Source: Lachnospiraceae bacterium
GTDB taxonomy: Bacteria; Bacillota; Clostridia; Lachnospirales; Lachnospiraceae
Length of the DNA: 64,000 bases
Reading direction: 5' to 3'
Assembly (NCBI GenBank): GCA_024693135.1
Contig: JAILLN010000033.1
Span: 1 to 64,000, forward strand
The notes beneath the pieces were generated by a model that saw only the letters and a list, made by a program, of their open reading frames with translations, did not search any database and was not told the origin of the DNA. A program made the position numbers and the translations under genes. How positions within the stretch are numbered: position 1 is the stretch's first letter; each line of letters starts with the position of its first letter. Positions 16,329 through 24,941 of the stretch are shown one piece after another.

Positions 16329-17167
16329 CTCAGCTCCACCGTCTCTCCCTGCCTGGCATAGCGGATGTCGCTGCGGCCAAGGCCTTCTTCCCTCTTCCTC
16401 AGCTCCTCGTCCGTGCTCAGGGGATCATGGTGGACAAGCAGCATGAACGAGGCGCCCGACTCCTCCAGAAGCCTGATCCCCATCTGGGCCGTGGAATGTC
16501 CGAAGCCCTTCTTTCTCTCGTATTCCTCCGGCTCATACTGCCCGTCATAGAGGATCAGGTCCGCATTTTGGGAAAAGTCCTTAAGCCTCGCAAAAGATCC
16601 CTCCTCATGCTCATAGTCTGTGGCATAAACGATCGATCTTCCCTGATAGCGAAGCCTCATGATCACCGAGCCACCCGGGTGGTTTCCCTGGATCCCCTCG
16701 ATAAGAAGCTCTCCCAGCCGGATGGGGAATTGAAGCGGCTCGATCTGTACCTCTCCCTGATACCCAGAAAAGCACACCGGAATGGGCTCCTTCAGAGGCT
16801 TTGGCTCATATACCTCGCACCGGCCCTTCACATTGTAGGGCTCTCCGATCTCCAGGACCTGATACAGCAGCAGCTCCCCTTTCCCGCCGCGGTAGGACAC
16901 GATGCTCTCCCTGCCCTCCGCACGCGCATATACGGCATCCATGAAGGAATCCACAAAGCCTGAATTTCCCGGCTGCTCCAGGAAGCATTCCGAAAATTTC
17001 TTTCCGAGGATATCCTCCTTCAGATCAAGGATGGCACGCCCTGCCGGATTGATGTAGGTAATGACACCCTTCGGGCTTACCGTGATCACGCCCTCGGAGA
17101 GATTACGCATGATGTCATAGAATAATTCCGAGGAAGAATTCGCTTTATCATCCATTTTGTCCGTCAT
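16325..17167 (-). CDS. PAS domain fused to the C-terminal half of a metallo-beta-lactamase fold
   Basis: A 280-residue protein. Residues 13-100 are a PAS sensor domain (MRNLSEGVITVSPKGVITYI, INPAGRAILDL). From about 120 the sequence matches the second half of RNase Z-like MBL hydrolases: GNHPGG (His163), IVYATDYEHEEG (Asp184), LILYDGQY (Asp208), GFGHST (His224) and LLVHHDP (His246-His247). The N-terminal HxHxDH metal motif of these enzymes is absent; the PAS domain stands in its place. A full binuclear metal site is therefore unlikely, and a ligand-sensing role is my inference. It overlaps the kinase gene by 20 bp and the regulator gene by 4 bp, so all three are co-translated. Confidence 0.75.
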   Translation of the reverse strand: MTDKMDDKANSSSELFYDIMRNLSEGVITVSPKGVITYINPAGRAILDLKEDILGKKFSECFLEQPGNSGFVDSFMDAVYARAEGRESIVSYRGGKGELLLYQVLEIGEPYNVKGRCEVYEPKPLKEPIPVCFSGYQGEVQIEPLQFPIRLGELLIEGIQGNHPGGSVIMRLRYQGRSIVYATDYEHEEGSFARLKDFSQNADLILYDGQYEPEEYERKKGFGHSTAQMGIRLLEESGASFMLLVHHDPLSTDEELRKREEGLGRSDIRYARQGETVELR

Positions 17168-18869
17168 CTGTCCCCTTCCCTTCCTCCATGTCCTCTGTAT
17201 ATGGAAGCCGGATGGTCATCCGGGTGCCCCCCTCCGGAGGCCTTTCGGCCTGAAGCCCGTATTTCTCCCCATAATAAAGCCTCAGGATCGTATTCACATT
17301 CCCAAGCCCCAGATGTCCGGATAAGGCCTCCGGATCCTTGCTCTGCACCGCCTCGATGATCTCGTCGCTGATGCCGTTTCCGTCGTCCGTCACGCGGATC
17401 ACCATATCCTCCGCCTCCCTCCTGGCTTCGATCCGGATATGGCCGTTGCTATGCCCCTCCAGCCCATGGATGATGGAGTTTTCCGCGATGGGCTGCAGGA
17501 TCAGCTTCGGTACCTGCGCATCGGAAAGCTCCGGCGGCACATCCATCAACAGTTCAAAGGAATCGTCAAACCGGAACTGCTGGATCTCGCAGTAATTCTT
17601 TACCAGCTCCAGCTCGCTTTCCAGGCTGCAGAACCGGTCTCCCGCAATGCTTGCCCGCAGGATCTTCGCCAGGTCCGCAGAAATCGTCCCTACCTCCGGG
17701 GCTCCGTGAAGCTTCGCCATCCATTTGATGGTATCCAGGGTATTGTACAGAAAGTGGGGATTCAGCTGGGCCTGCATCATGGCAAGCCTGGTCTCATTCA
17801 ATGTCCGTTCCGCCGCCACCTGCTCCTGCATATAGTCCTTCAGCTGCTCCGCCATCTTATTGAAGCCATTGGCAAGCAGGCCGAATTCATCCTCCCGGTC
17901 AGACTCGATCCTCACGTCAAGGTCGCCCTTCCGGAGCCGCCGCATCCCCCTGACCAGGGAATGGATGGGCTTTGAGAAATACCCGCTGAGAAGAACCGAT
18001 GCGATCAGGCTCAGGATCACGCTGATCACCACAAGGAGCACGATGATCTGGTATCCTCTCTCGGAAAAGAAGGATTCCCGGACCGGCTTGGTCATGTAGA
18101 TCCCTAAAAGCCCCGTATCCGAAAGCTCGTTGATATAGGCCGCCTCTTCCACGCCGGAAAGGGCGCCCTCCCCCGTGAGCAGATTGTTTCTGATTTGAGA
18201 GACGGCCTTCATGTCATCCGCCTGGCCTAAGAGGCAGAACGGCCGGAAGAAGGAATCCAGGAGGGCGTAGCCTTCTCCCGCATTCAGGCTTCCCTTCAGC
18301 CAGGCCTTAAGATCCTCCTCCCTTATCCGGATCACGGCAAAGCCCGGCATATCCCCGAAAGAGATCTGCCTGGCCATGAGCAGTGAAGAGCCGCTCTCCC
18401 CCATATCCAGAGGATCCTGGCCTGCCACGATGCCGCCTCCTGCCTCAAGCGCCTCCCTCAGGACGGCGTAGTTCAGGGGAAGGGTCCTCTGCCTGTCCTG
18501 GCTGCTGGTGGCATAGACGCAGATCTCTCCCTCATAGATCTCTGTCACGGAATAATCCCGGATCTCCCCGGTCTCCCGGTACAAGGCCCCGTAAACCGTC
18601 CGGGGCGCCCGCGTCCCCGCCTTGATGCCCGACTGGATCACCTGGTTTCGGGCTATGCTGTTTAAGGCCTGCCGGCAAAGGACCAGAAGCTCCGTGACCT
18701 GGGCATTGACCGCCTCCGCCTGCTGCAGGTCCCTCCTTACATAGTCCGCCCTGAGCCTTGCCTCATAGCCCTGGAGGGTGAGGATCCCGCCGGAAATGGC
18801 AAGGATCAGCGCCACGGAAAGGAATATCCAGAATATCTGCCTGCGGAAGGACTGCCGGATCCATCTCAT
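17148..18869 (-). CDS. YesM-type sensor histidine kinase
   Basis: A 573-residue protein. An N-terminal membrane segment (FWIFLSVALILAISGGILTLQ) is followed by an extracellular domain of about 250 residues, a second membrane segment (IIVLLVVISVILSLIASVLL) and a HAMP linker (SLVRGMRRLRKGDLDVRIES). Next is the His_kinase box QAQLNPHFLYNTLDTIKWMA, with its histidine in NPHFLYN, then a HATPase domain (GNGISDE, GHLGLGNVNTILRLYYG). YesM/LytS-type kinases pair with YesN-type regulators, here encoded two genes downstream. It lies 4 bp after the binding-protein gene, which probably presents the ligand to its outer domain. Confidence 0.92.
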   Translation of the reverse strand: MRWIRQSFRRQIFWIFLSVALILAISGGILTLQGYEARLRADYVRRDLQQAEAVNAQVTELLVLCRQALNSIARNQVIQSGIKAGTRAPRTVYGALYRETGEIRDYSVTEIYEGEICVYATSSQDRQRTLPLNYAVLREALEAGGGIVAGQDPLDMGESGSSLLMARQISFGDMPGFAVIRIREEDLKAWLKGSLNAGEGYALLDSFFRPFCLLGQADDMKAVSQIRNNLLTGEGALSGVEEAAYINELSDTGLLGIYMTKPVRESFFSERGYQIIVLLVVISVILSLIASVLLSGYFSKPIHSLVRGMRRLRKGDLDVRIESDREDEFGLLANGFNKMAEQLKDYMQEQVAAERTLNETRLAMMQAQLNPHFLYNTLDTIKWMAKLHGAPEVGTISADLAKILRASIAGDRFCSLESELELVKNYCEIQQFRFDDSFELLMDVPPELSDAQVPKLILQPIAENSIIHGLEGHSNGHIRIEARREAEDMVIRVTDDGNGISDEIIEAVQSKDPEALSGHLGLGNVNTILRLYYGEKYGLQAERPPEGGTRMTIRLPYTEDMEEGKGTDDGQNG

Positions 18870-18873
18870 CGCT

Positions 18874-19935
18874 TCAGTCCTCCTGCCAGAGGATGCTCCA
18901 GAGATCTAAGAATTCCTTCTCCCCGGCTGCAGAGGCTTCGATGTCAAAGGGCACCAGGCAGATCTCCTCAAAGGAGTCCGACAGCGCGATATCTGTCCTG
19001 ATCGGCCTCCTTAAGAGCTGGCGGGTGCAGTATTCCTGGGTGTCCTTCCCTGCCACGAAATCAATGAACTGCTCCGCGTTGCGGACATGGGGCGCATTTT
19101 TTACGACGGCGCAGCCATCGGCCACCGCGCTGGTGCCCTCCACGGGATAAAGCATGGCGAGATCCTCTCCTTCCCGCACCGCCCTGAGGGCTGTTTCCTC
19201 CAGGGTGATCCCCACTAAGAAGCTCCCGTCCTCCACCCGGGTCTTCACGTCCCCGGAACCGCTTAAAAGCCTGCCGTCCAGCTGGGCAATAAAGCGCCTT
19301 AAAAGCACCTCCGGCTCCTCCCCGAAGACCTGCTGCATGGTGGAAAAGATGGTATAGCTGGTGCCGGAGCGGTATGGATCGGCAAAGGCGATCTGTCCCT
19401 TCCACTTCGGATCGAACAGATCCTCCCATCCCTTCGGGGCATCCTCCTTGGATACCAGGGTGCTGTTGTAGATCAATACGATCGGCAGTTCCGTGAATGG
19501 GGTCCATGCATGCTCCCCGGACCGGTAGAGAGGATTCAGGCTCCCCTCTTCCCTGGAAGCATAGGGCAGGAAAAGCTCCCGGTTTGCCTCATAGCTTTCC
19601 ACCCCGCCGCCAAACATGACGTCGCATTCCCCGGCTTCAGAGGCCTTCCTCGCCTCCTGAAGCATCTCCTCGGTGCCTCCGGACCGGAGCCTGACCCAGA
19701 TCCCGGTCCGGTCTTCAAATTCTCTTATGATGGGAAGATAGACATTCTCCTTATGGGAGGTATAGACGATAAGCTCCCTGTCCTCGGATACGCTGTATTT
19801 TTCGGATATCTCCTCTGCTCCGTCCTCCTCGGTGCAGCCTACAAGGCAGAGGCACGACAGAAAGACCATGGCCATGATCCGGCACAGGGTCTTTCTCTTC
19901 TTGCTTCTATTCCAAAAACGCATGGATCTGATCAT
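18874..19935 (-). CDS. Binding-protein-like sensor lipoprotein of the control operon
   Basis: A 353-residue iron(III)/phosphoglycerate-type binding protein (SBP family 1-like). The signal peptide ends in the lipobox CLCLVGC. The mature part starts ELIVYTSHKENVYLPIIREF and contains GWEDLFDPKWKGQIAFADPY, typical of FbpA/PgtC proteins. It opens an operon with a YesM kinase, a PAS/MBL protein and a YesN regulator, the arrangement of PgtC-PgtB-PgtA-like systems in which such a protein reports ligand to the kinase. A second internal ATG (codon 5) has better ribosome-site spacing than the first, so the start may be 12 bp shorter. Confidence 0.85.
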   Translation of the reverse strand: MIRSMRFWNRSKKRKTLCRIMAMVFLSCLCLVGCTEEDGAEEISEKYSVSEDRELIVYTSHKENVYLPIIREFEDRTGIWVRLRSGGTEEMLQEARKASEAGECDVMFGGGVESYEANRELFLPYASREEGSLNPLYRSGEHAWTPFTELPIVLIYNSTLVSKEDAPKGWEDLFDPKWKGQIAFADPYRSGTSYTIFSTMQQVFGEEPEVLLRRFIAQLDGRLLSGSGDVKTRVEDGSFLVGITLEETALRAVREGEDLAMLYPVEGTSAVADGCAVVKNAPHVRNAEQFIDFVAGKDTQEYCTRQLLRRPIRTDIALSDSFEEICLVPFDIEASAAGEKEFLDLWSILWQED

Positions 19936-19973
19936 CCTTTATCTTAAATCTCAGGGCTTGCGCCGCCCTGCTC

Positions 19974-20276
19974 TTACTCCTTCGGCACGATCTGCCCGTC
20001 GCGGATCTCCAGCTCGCCAAGCTGGGAAAGAACATTCTCCTTGAAGGCAAATTCCTCCTCATCCTGGAAGCCGATGAAATAAACCTTTTCGATCCCTTCC
20101 CTGTTGAAGAAATACTGGTTTTCTTCTCCGGTATTTCCTTCCGGATAGATCACCCCGACATAGTCAAAGATCTGCGTCAGGTTTTCATCGGACAGGATCC
20201 TTCCCGTGATCATGAGCTTCCTTTTTGCATCCTTTAAGAGCACCACTGATCCGATGGGCAACAAATCTCCATACAT
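19974..20276 (-). CDS. DUF4176 family protein
   Basis: A 100-residue protein (LLPIGSVVLLKDAKRKLMI, YDYVGVIYPEG-like strand, GEENQYFFNREGIEKVYFIG) that matches DUF4176. This small soluble family is often found next to type VII secretion genes and their polymorphic effectors in Firmicutes. Here it is downstream of the 1479-residue papain-like protein, separated by a tandem repeat. A chaperone, adaptor or immunity role is inferred from neighbourhood only. No EssC, EsxA or other secretion gene is visible in this window. Confidence 0.8.
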   Translation of the reverse strand: MYGDLLPIGSVVLLKDAKRKLMITGRILSDENLTQIFDYVGVIYPEGNTGEENQYFFNREGIEKVYFIGFQDEEEFAFKENVLSQLGELEIRDGQIVPKE

Positions 20277-20350
20277 AGCTTCTACCTCCGTTTTCTCGTT
20301 GATCCCGTGTGTATCTTCTGCTTTCTGTTTATCGCTGGTTCTATGTTTAT

Positions 20351-20476
20351 CTGCTTCGCGCTATTCCCGCGTTTTCCTGCTTCGCGCTATTCCTGTGTTT
20401 GCCTGCTTCGCGCTATTCCTGCGTTTGCCTGCTTCGCGCTATTCCCGCGTTTTCCTGCTTCGCGCTATTCCTGACG
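20351..20476. repeat. 26-bp tandem repeat, about five copies
   Basis: The unit CTGCTTCGCGCTATTCC plus nine variable bases starts at 20351, 20377, 20403, 20429 and 20455. It fills the gap between the stop of the large papain-like gene and the DUF4176 start. Units have no unique spacers, so it is not a CRISPR array. The 26-bp period is not a multiple of three. Confidence 0.8.
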
Positions 20477-20481
20477 GAAGG

Positions 20482-23400
20482 TCACTGCGAGGCTCCGCCC
20501 CCTCCCGCCGGATTTGTTGAAAAGTCGGGATGCTTCGGGATATATACCGCCTTATGCCATCCCCGGGCCTCAACTGCATCCGAATGCGCATCCTCCTCGA
20601 TGCAGATCCCTTCCTTTTGTACCAGATTGACCATTCCCCCCTGGAGCATGGCCTTATCCCCATGATACTGGAATTCCCCCTTGCTGTCTAATACAAGGCC
20701 CGGATGTTCTGCCTGCATCTCCTCAGGAGATTTCAGCGCGGACATCCATGCAAGCTTTATTGTCCTGCCTTCCTTCAGCAGCTGGTCCGGCGTTGCGGTA
20801 TGCTTCATCTTCCCCACTGCATCCATGGAGTTAAGATAAGTGATCTGGTTTTGATCATCGATCTCCGTGATGGTGATATAATGCTTCTTCTCACCGTCCA
20901 GCAGGGAGACCAGGTTTCCCGTTGCAAGGACTTCCCGGATGGAGTCACAGAAGGCTTTTTCAATCCCCTTCTGCTTCTCCTTTCCGACATTAAACGTCAT
21001 TTCCGTCATATAAAGATCCTTCCGCCTCTGCAGGAAGAAATCCGCCATCTCAAAAATATTGCCGATCTGATGCTGCGAAGGATCCATTACCTTCTCAAGG
21101 TCTTCTTGTGCATTAAAGTACGGGATCATGATGTCCTCGTCCTTCGTACCCTCTTTTGTCATGGCCCTGGCCTCCTCCAGGGTTCTCCATTCCTCCTTCG
21201 GAATACGGAAATGACGAAGGTCAAACTGGCTGACCCGGGTCTGGTCACTTAATTCCCCCCTCAAAGAAAGGAATTGGTTAAACAGGGCGGCTCCGGAACA
21301 GCACCAGCAGTTGTTGCTGAGCAGGGGCTGCTTCTCATAGGGTGCCGCAAGCTTCGCATCCGGCTGCTCTCCTGCCGGAGCATCCAGAAAGCGCATGCCC
21401 ACCTCCTGTTTGATGGCAGAAATGATCTCCTCAGCCTGTAACGGCTCAACCCCGGGGATCATGCCTTCTGCCTCAGTATAGTCCATTTCCTGGCCGGACC
21501 GCCTCAGCCGGACCGCCTGCTCCCGGATGTCTTCGCTGATCCTCGTGACCTCAGCCATGTTTGTGATCGGATTGCCGAAGGTCTGGATTGTAAGAAGGGC
21601 GCTGTCCAGCAGCTTTTCTACCCCTGCCTTTTCCGGTACGGGCTTTGCGGGAGCTTTCTTTTCCTCTTTCTTCGGCTCTTCTTTTTTATGTTCTTCGAAG
21701 GGCGATGGTTCCGTTTTTTTCTTCGCGGCCTTCTTAGATGACGTCGATGGCGGCGGCGTGGCCGGATCCTCCCCATCATTCTTCTTCGTTACCGTCGATG
21801 GTGGCGGCGAAGTCGGATCATCCGTCGCGTCCTTTTTGGTTACCGTCGATGGCGGCGGCGTGGCCGGATCCGTCGCCGCGTCCTTTTTGGTTGCCGTCAC
21901 CGGCGGTGGCGTGGTCGGTCCCTCCGCATCATTCTTCTTGGTTGCCGTCGATGGCGGCGGCGTGGCCGGATCCGTCGCCGCGTCCTTTTTGGTTACCGTC
22001 GATGGCGGCGGCGTGGCCGGATCCTCCGCATCATTCTTCTTGGTTACCGTCACCGGCGGCGGCGTGGCCGCACTGCCCGTCGTCGTTGTAGTCGTGGTCG
22101 TCGTGGACTTCTTGGATGTAGTGGATGATGCTTCCGGCGAAGGCTTTACTCCCTTCTTCGCTTCCTTACGGCTCTTCGGCGGCTCCATGATCACCGCATC
22201 TTCCCGGAGTCCGAACTGTCCCACGAAATCTGAATGCTTTTTTGCAATCTCCGCAGGATCAGATACCCAGCTTAGCTGCAGGCTGCCCCCCTCTACCCTA
22301 AGGAGCTCTTCCAGGGAAAGCTCTTCCTGCCGCGGATCCCCGGGGGCTTCATCATTTATCACCTTTATTTTGAAATCCCTCTGTGCATGAGCGACCGGAA
22401 GGGAAGGCACGCTAGGCTTCTTTCCGTCTTTCGCCTTCATAAAGCGTTCGCTAAAATCGAGGAATGCCTCTGCATAGCTTGCTTCAAAGCTATCATCTAT
22501 TCCCACGATCCTGAGCCCTTTGACTCCCTTGGAATCCGAAAGAACCACCTTTTTCCCCTGTTCCAAAAGCCTTTTGATATCTAACGCCATCTGCATCTTC
22601 TGGGTCTTGCGGATCCCTTCGGGCAGCGCCACCCCGTCCCCGATCTGTCCGGGATGGTTCGGATCAACTCTGGCCACCGTCATCCGGTTGATGGCATAAT
22701 CCTTCCCTTCCTGGATCCTGGGCCTGGCATCCTCCAGGATTCGATCCACTGCTTTTTTGCTGCCAAGCAGGTTCGCGATCCCCCTTTCATATGCTTCCAT
22801 GATTTCCGGCCTGACCCCCTCGAAGCTCTTCACGCCGGTCAGAGGTCCTATGGCATTCTTCTCGTCGGTCTGTTTCTTTTTGTGATCCGTATACTTCCCC
22901 TTGGCCCACTTCTTAAACTTTTCCGTCCAATAGCTGAAGTCCACCTCGATATTCAGCCGGGCGCCCAGGCCCAGGGCCGCCCCGATGGATCCACCGGCCT
23001 TGCCGTTTTTGATATATCCCCCGAGGTTAATGCCCACAGCCCCTACATCCCCGGAGATGGACGCTCCGATCTTGACCCCGGCTATGGTAACAAATCCTTT
23101 TGCCCTGCCTGAAAGAAGGGATGCGTACGCATCGATTCCCACCTTCGCGCTGAATCCCTCTCCTTCCTTCAGCCAGCCAATCTTGGCGGATGCCTCTGCC
23201 GATGCGGACAGAACCTCCCCGCTGGCTTCCAGGCCCGCCGCCAAAAAGCCCTCCTCCATCGATTTATCTTTACCAAACTTGGGAGTCTGAAGCGATGCTC
23301 CCACCTTGCCTTTTGCCACGGCGCCGCTCACCTTGGCGGATGCCCCGAGCCCTCCGGTCAGTTCCCCGTCGTCCCGGATTCCCAGATAGGCGCCGACACT

Positions 23401-24921
23401 TCCCTCTGCCCTCACATCCAGGAAGGAAGCCTCTGCCTGGATCTTTGCCGTGCCGGACCGGTTTCTTGCCTGGCCTTTAAGCTCCGCCAGCTTTACCTGA
23501 GCAGAAGCAGAAGCATTTAAGAGATCCACCTTGTAGCTGGTCTCATTCTTTTTCATCTCTGCTTTCTCTTCATCCGTCATATTTTCTTTTGAGCGGTCCC
23601 TCGGTGTACCAAACTCAGAATTCATCGGTCCTGACATTTTGGCGCCGAGGACCCGGAATTGGGTCTCGGTCTTTTTGGTGAAAAGCGCGGCACTTCCCGT
23701 AAAACGCCCGCTGGCATCCTTCCTGGCGCTACGGAAGACCCCAAGACCCTCACTTTCTCTCTTTGTCTTATTCTTCTCAAGCTCCTTGAGCCTCTTGACC
23801 GCATCCAGGTACTCCGCAAGCTCATCTCTTCCCGCATCCCTGCACTCCTGGGCTTTCCGCTCCAAAAGCTCCGGCGTGGCATACTCCGTGTCCTCCTTGG
23901 AGAGCACCATATAAAACGGGCTGGATATGATATCCATCTTTGCCAGATAGAAATCCCTCATTCCCTCATATCTTCCGATGGCCTTCTTCAGCTCTTCCAC
24001 GGGATAGCTGTTTAAAAGCACCGCATTCAGGGTCTGCTGCGTGCAGTTTTCCATTACCTCCTTCAGGGCCGCGAAGGAATTCAGGGTGCCGAGGTTGACC
24101 TCGAAATCCTTCACAAAATCCGTATCATCGGCATAGCCCAGGAAGTCCGTCTGGCAGGAAATAAGCGCCTGGATCGTCTCCTTGTGCTTCCGTACCCTTC
24201 CCGCGGTAGGACGGCCCTCCTCGATATCGGATTCGGTAAGGGGAGAGCTGTTCTGCCGTTCTTCATCCAGCTCAGCCTGAAGCTCAGCCTCATGATCCGC
24301 CCTCCATTGGTCCATAAATGCGGCAGAGCGCCCATTCATTCTCCAATCCTGTACCGCCTCCGTACTGAAGCGCTGCTGCTTTTTTTTCAGCCGCCTTTCC
24401 CTTTTCCGCAGGCCTTTGGAGGTTACCTGCTTCGTCTGATCGAAGATCCTTACCGTATCCACCATCCTGGCAAGCTTCAGGGTGTCATCCTCCTGGGCGG
24501 GATCCTTGGGGCGGTATGCCGAATAGGATAAGCCTGCTTTTGCATACTCGATCTCGCGCTGGCGGATCTCGTTTGCATAGGCGCTGTCCGGTGCATCCGA
24601 AAGCGACAGCCCGCTGATGGTATCCAGCACGTCATTCTTCCAGTCCAGGCTCTCTCTTGCCTGCGCCGACAGGGCTTTTGCGGCTGACGAATCTGCTCCG
24701 GAAGAAACGGCCGGATTGCCCCCATCCGGCAGGGCTCCCCCATGGCCGCCTGCATCCGGCGGGGCTCCGGTCCCCATCCTGCTTTGGGGCGCGGCCTCCT
24801 TCTTCAGGCCTTCCCCGAGGACTCCGGCTCCGGCCCCAAAGGTCACTTTTTTCCCCTTCGATTTTAATAAAGAAGCCCCTGTAGTCGAGCTAGCGCCATC
24901 CGTTCCCTTCGTATCACACAT
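20482..24921 (-). CDS. Giant repeat-rich protein with C-terminal papain-like domain (effector candidate)
   Basis: A 1479-residue protein. The N-terminal 450 residues are charged and helical, with no signal peptide. A central Gly/Ala-rich beta region follows at roughly 470-690 (GSVGAYLGIRDDGELTGG, SGDVGAVGINLGGYIKNG). A linker near 980-1110 is built from 17-residue repeats of the VTKKxDAxxDPATPPPST type, followed by Lys/Glu-rich sequence. The C-terminal domain has a papain-like triad: Cys1205 in SNNCWCCSG, His1347 in KKHYITITEI and Asn1364/Asp1367 in YLNSMD. This domain order resembles polymorphic toxins or effectors with a cysteine-protease or deamidase head. DUF4176 and GNAT neighbours fit an export-linked cassette. 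The ATG follows AAAGGAG at normal spacing. Confidence 0.7.
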   Translation of the reverse strand: MCDTKGTDGASSTTGASLLKSKGKKVTFGAGAGVLGEGLKKEAAPQSRMGTGAPPDAGGHGGALPDGGNPAVSSGADSSAAKALSAQARESLDWKNDVLDTISGLSLSDAPDSAYANEIRQREIEYAKAGLSYSAYRPKDPAQEDDTLKLARMVDTVRIFDQTKQVTSKGLRKRERRLKKKQQRFSTEAVQDWRMNGRSAAFMDQWRADHEAELQAELDEERQNSSPLTESDIEEGRPTAGRVRKHKETIQALISCQTDFLGYADDTDFVKDFEVNLGTLNSFAALKEVMENCTQQTLNAVLLNSYPVEELKKAIGRYEGMRDFYLAKMDIISSPFYMVLSKEDTEYATPELLERKAQECRDAGRDELAEYLDAVKRLKELEKNKTKRESEGLGVFRSARKDASGRFTGSAALFTKKTETQFRVLGAKMSGPMNSEFGTPRDRSKENMTDEEKAEMKKNETSYKVDLLNASASAQVKLAELKGQARNRSGTAKIQAEASFLDVRAEGSVGAYLGIRDDGELTGGLGASAKVSGAVAKGKVGASLQTPKFGKDKSMEEGFLAAGLEASGEVLSASAEASAKIGWLKEGEGFSAKVGIDAYASLLSGRAKGFVTIAGVKIGASISGDVGAVGINLGGYIKNGKAGGSIGAALGLGARLNIEVDFSYWTEKFKKWAKGKYTDHKKKQTDEKNAIGPLTGVKSFEGVRPEIMEAYERGIANLLGSKKAVDRILEDARPRIQEGKDYAINRMTVARVDPNHPGQIGDGVALPEGIRKTQKMQMALDIKRLLEQGKKVVLSDSKGVKGLRIVGIDDSFEASYAEAFLDFSERFMKAKDGKKPSVPSLPVAHAQRDFKIKVINDEAPGDPRQEELSLEELLRVEGGSLQLSWVSDPAEIAKKHSDFVGQFGLREDAVIMEPPKSRKEAKKGVKPSPEASSTTSKKSTTTTTTTTTGSAATPPPVTVTKKNDAEDPATPPPSTVTKKDAATDPATPPPSTATKKNDAEGPTTPPPVTATKKDAATDPATPPPSTVTKKDATDDPTSPPPSTVTKKNDGEDPATPPPSTSSKKAAKKKTEPSPFEEHKKEEPKKEEKKAPAKPVPEKAGVEKLLDSALLTIQTFGNPITNMAEVTRISEDIREQAVRLRRSGQEMDYTEAEGMIPGVEPLQAEEIISAIKQEVGMRFLDAPAGEQPDAKLAAPYEKQPLLSNNCWCCSGAALFNQFLSLRGELSDQTRVSQFDLRHFRIPKEEWRTLEEARAMTKEGTKDEDIMIPYFNAQEDLEKVMDPSQHQIGNIFEMADFFLQRRKDLYMTEMTFNVGKEKQKGIEKAFCDSIREVLATGNLVSLLDGEKKHYITITEIDDQNQITYLNSMDAVGKMKHTATPDQLLKEGRTIKLAWMSALKSPEEMQAEHPGLVLDSKGEFQYHGDKAMLQGGMVNLVQKEGICIEEDAHSDAVEARGWHKAVYIPKHPDFSTNPAGGGGASQ
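21740..22070. repeat. 51-bp coding tandem repeats (17-residue Pro/Thr/Lys units)
   Basis: About six copies of a 51-bp unit keep the frame and encode xTKKxDAxxDPATPPPST. They make the flexible linker before the papain-like domain. Units alternate between NDAE and DAAT types, a sign of recent duplication. Confidence 0.8.
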
Positions 24922-24941
24922 GTCCGCCTCTCCTTTCTACG

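Noticed and set aside
20351-20476. CRISPR array
   Set aside because: The 26-bp units are contiguous, without unique spacers, and no cas gene is present.
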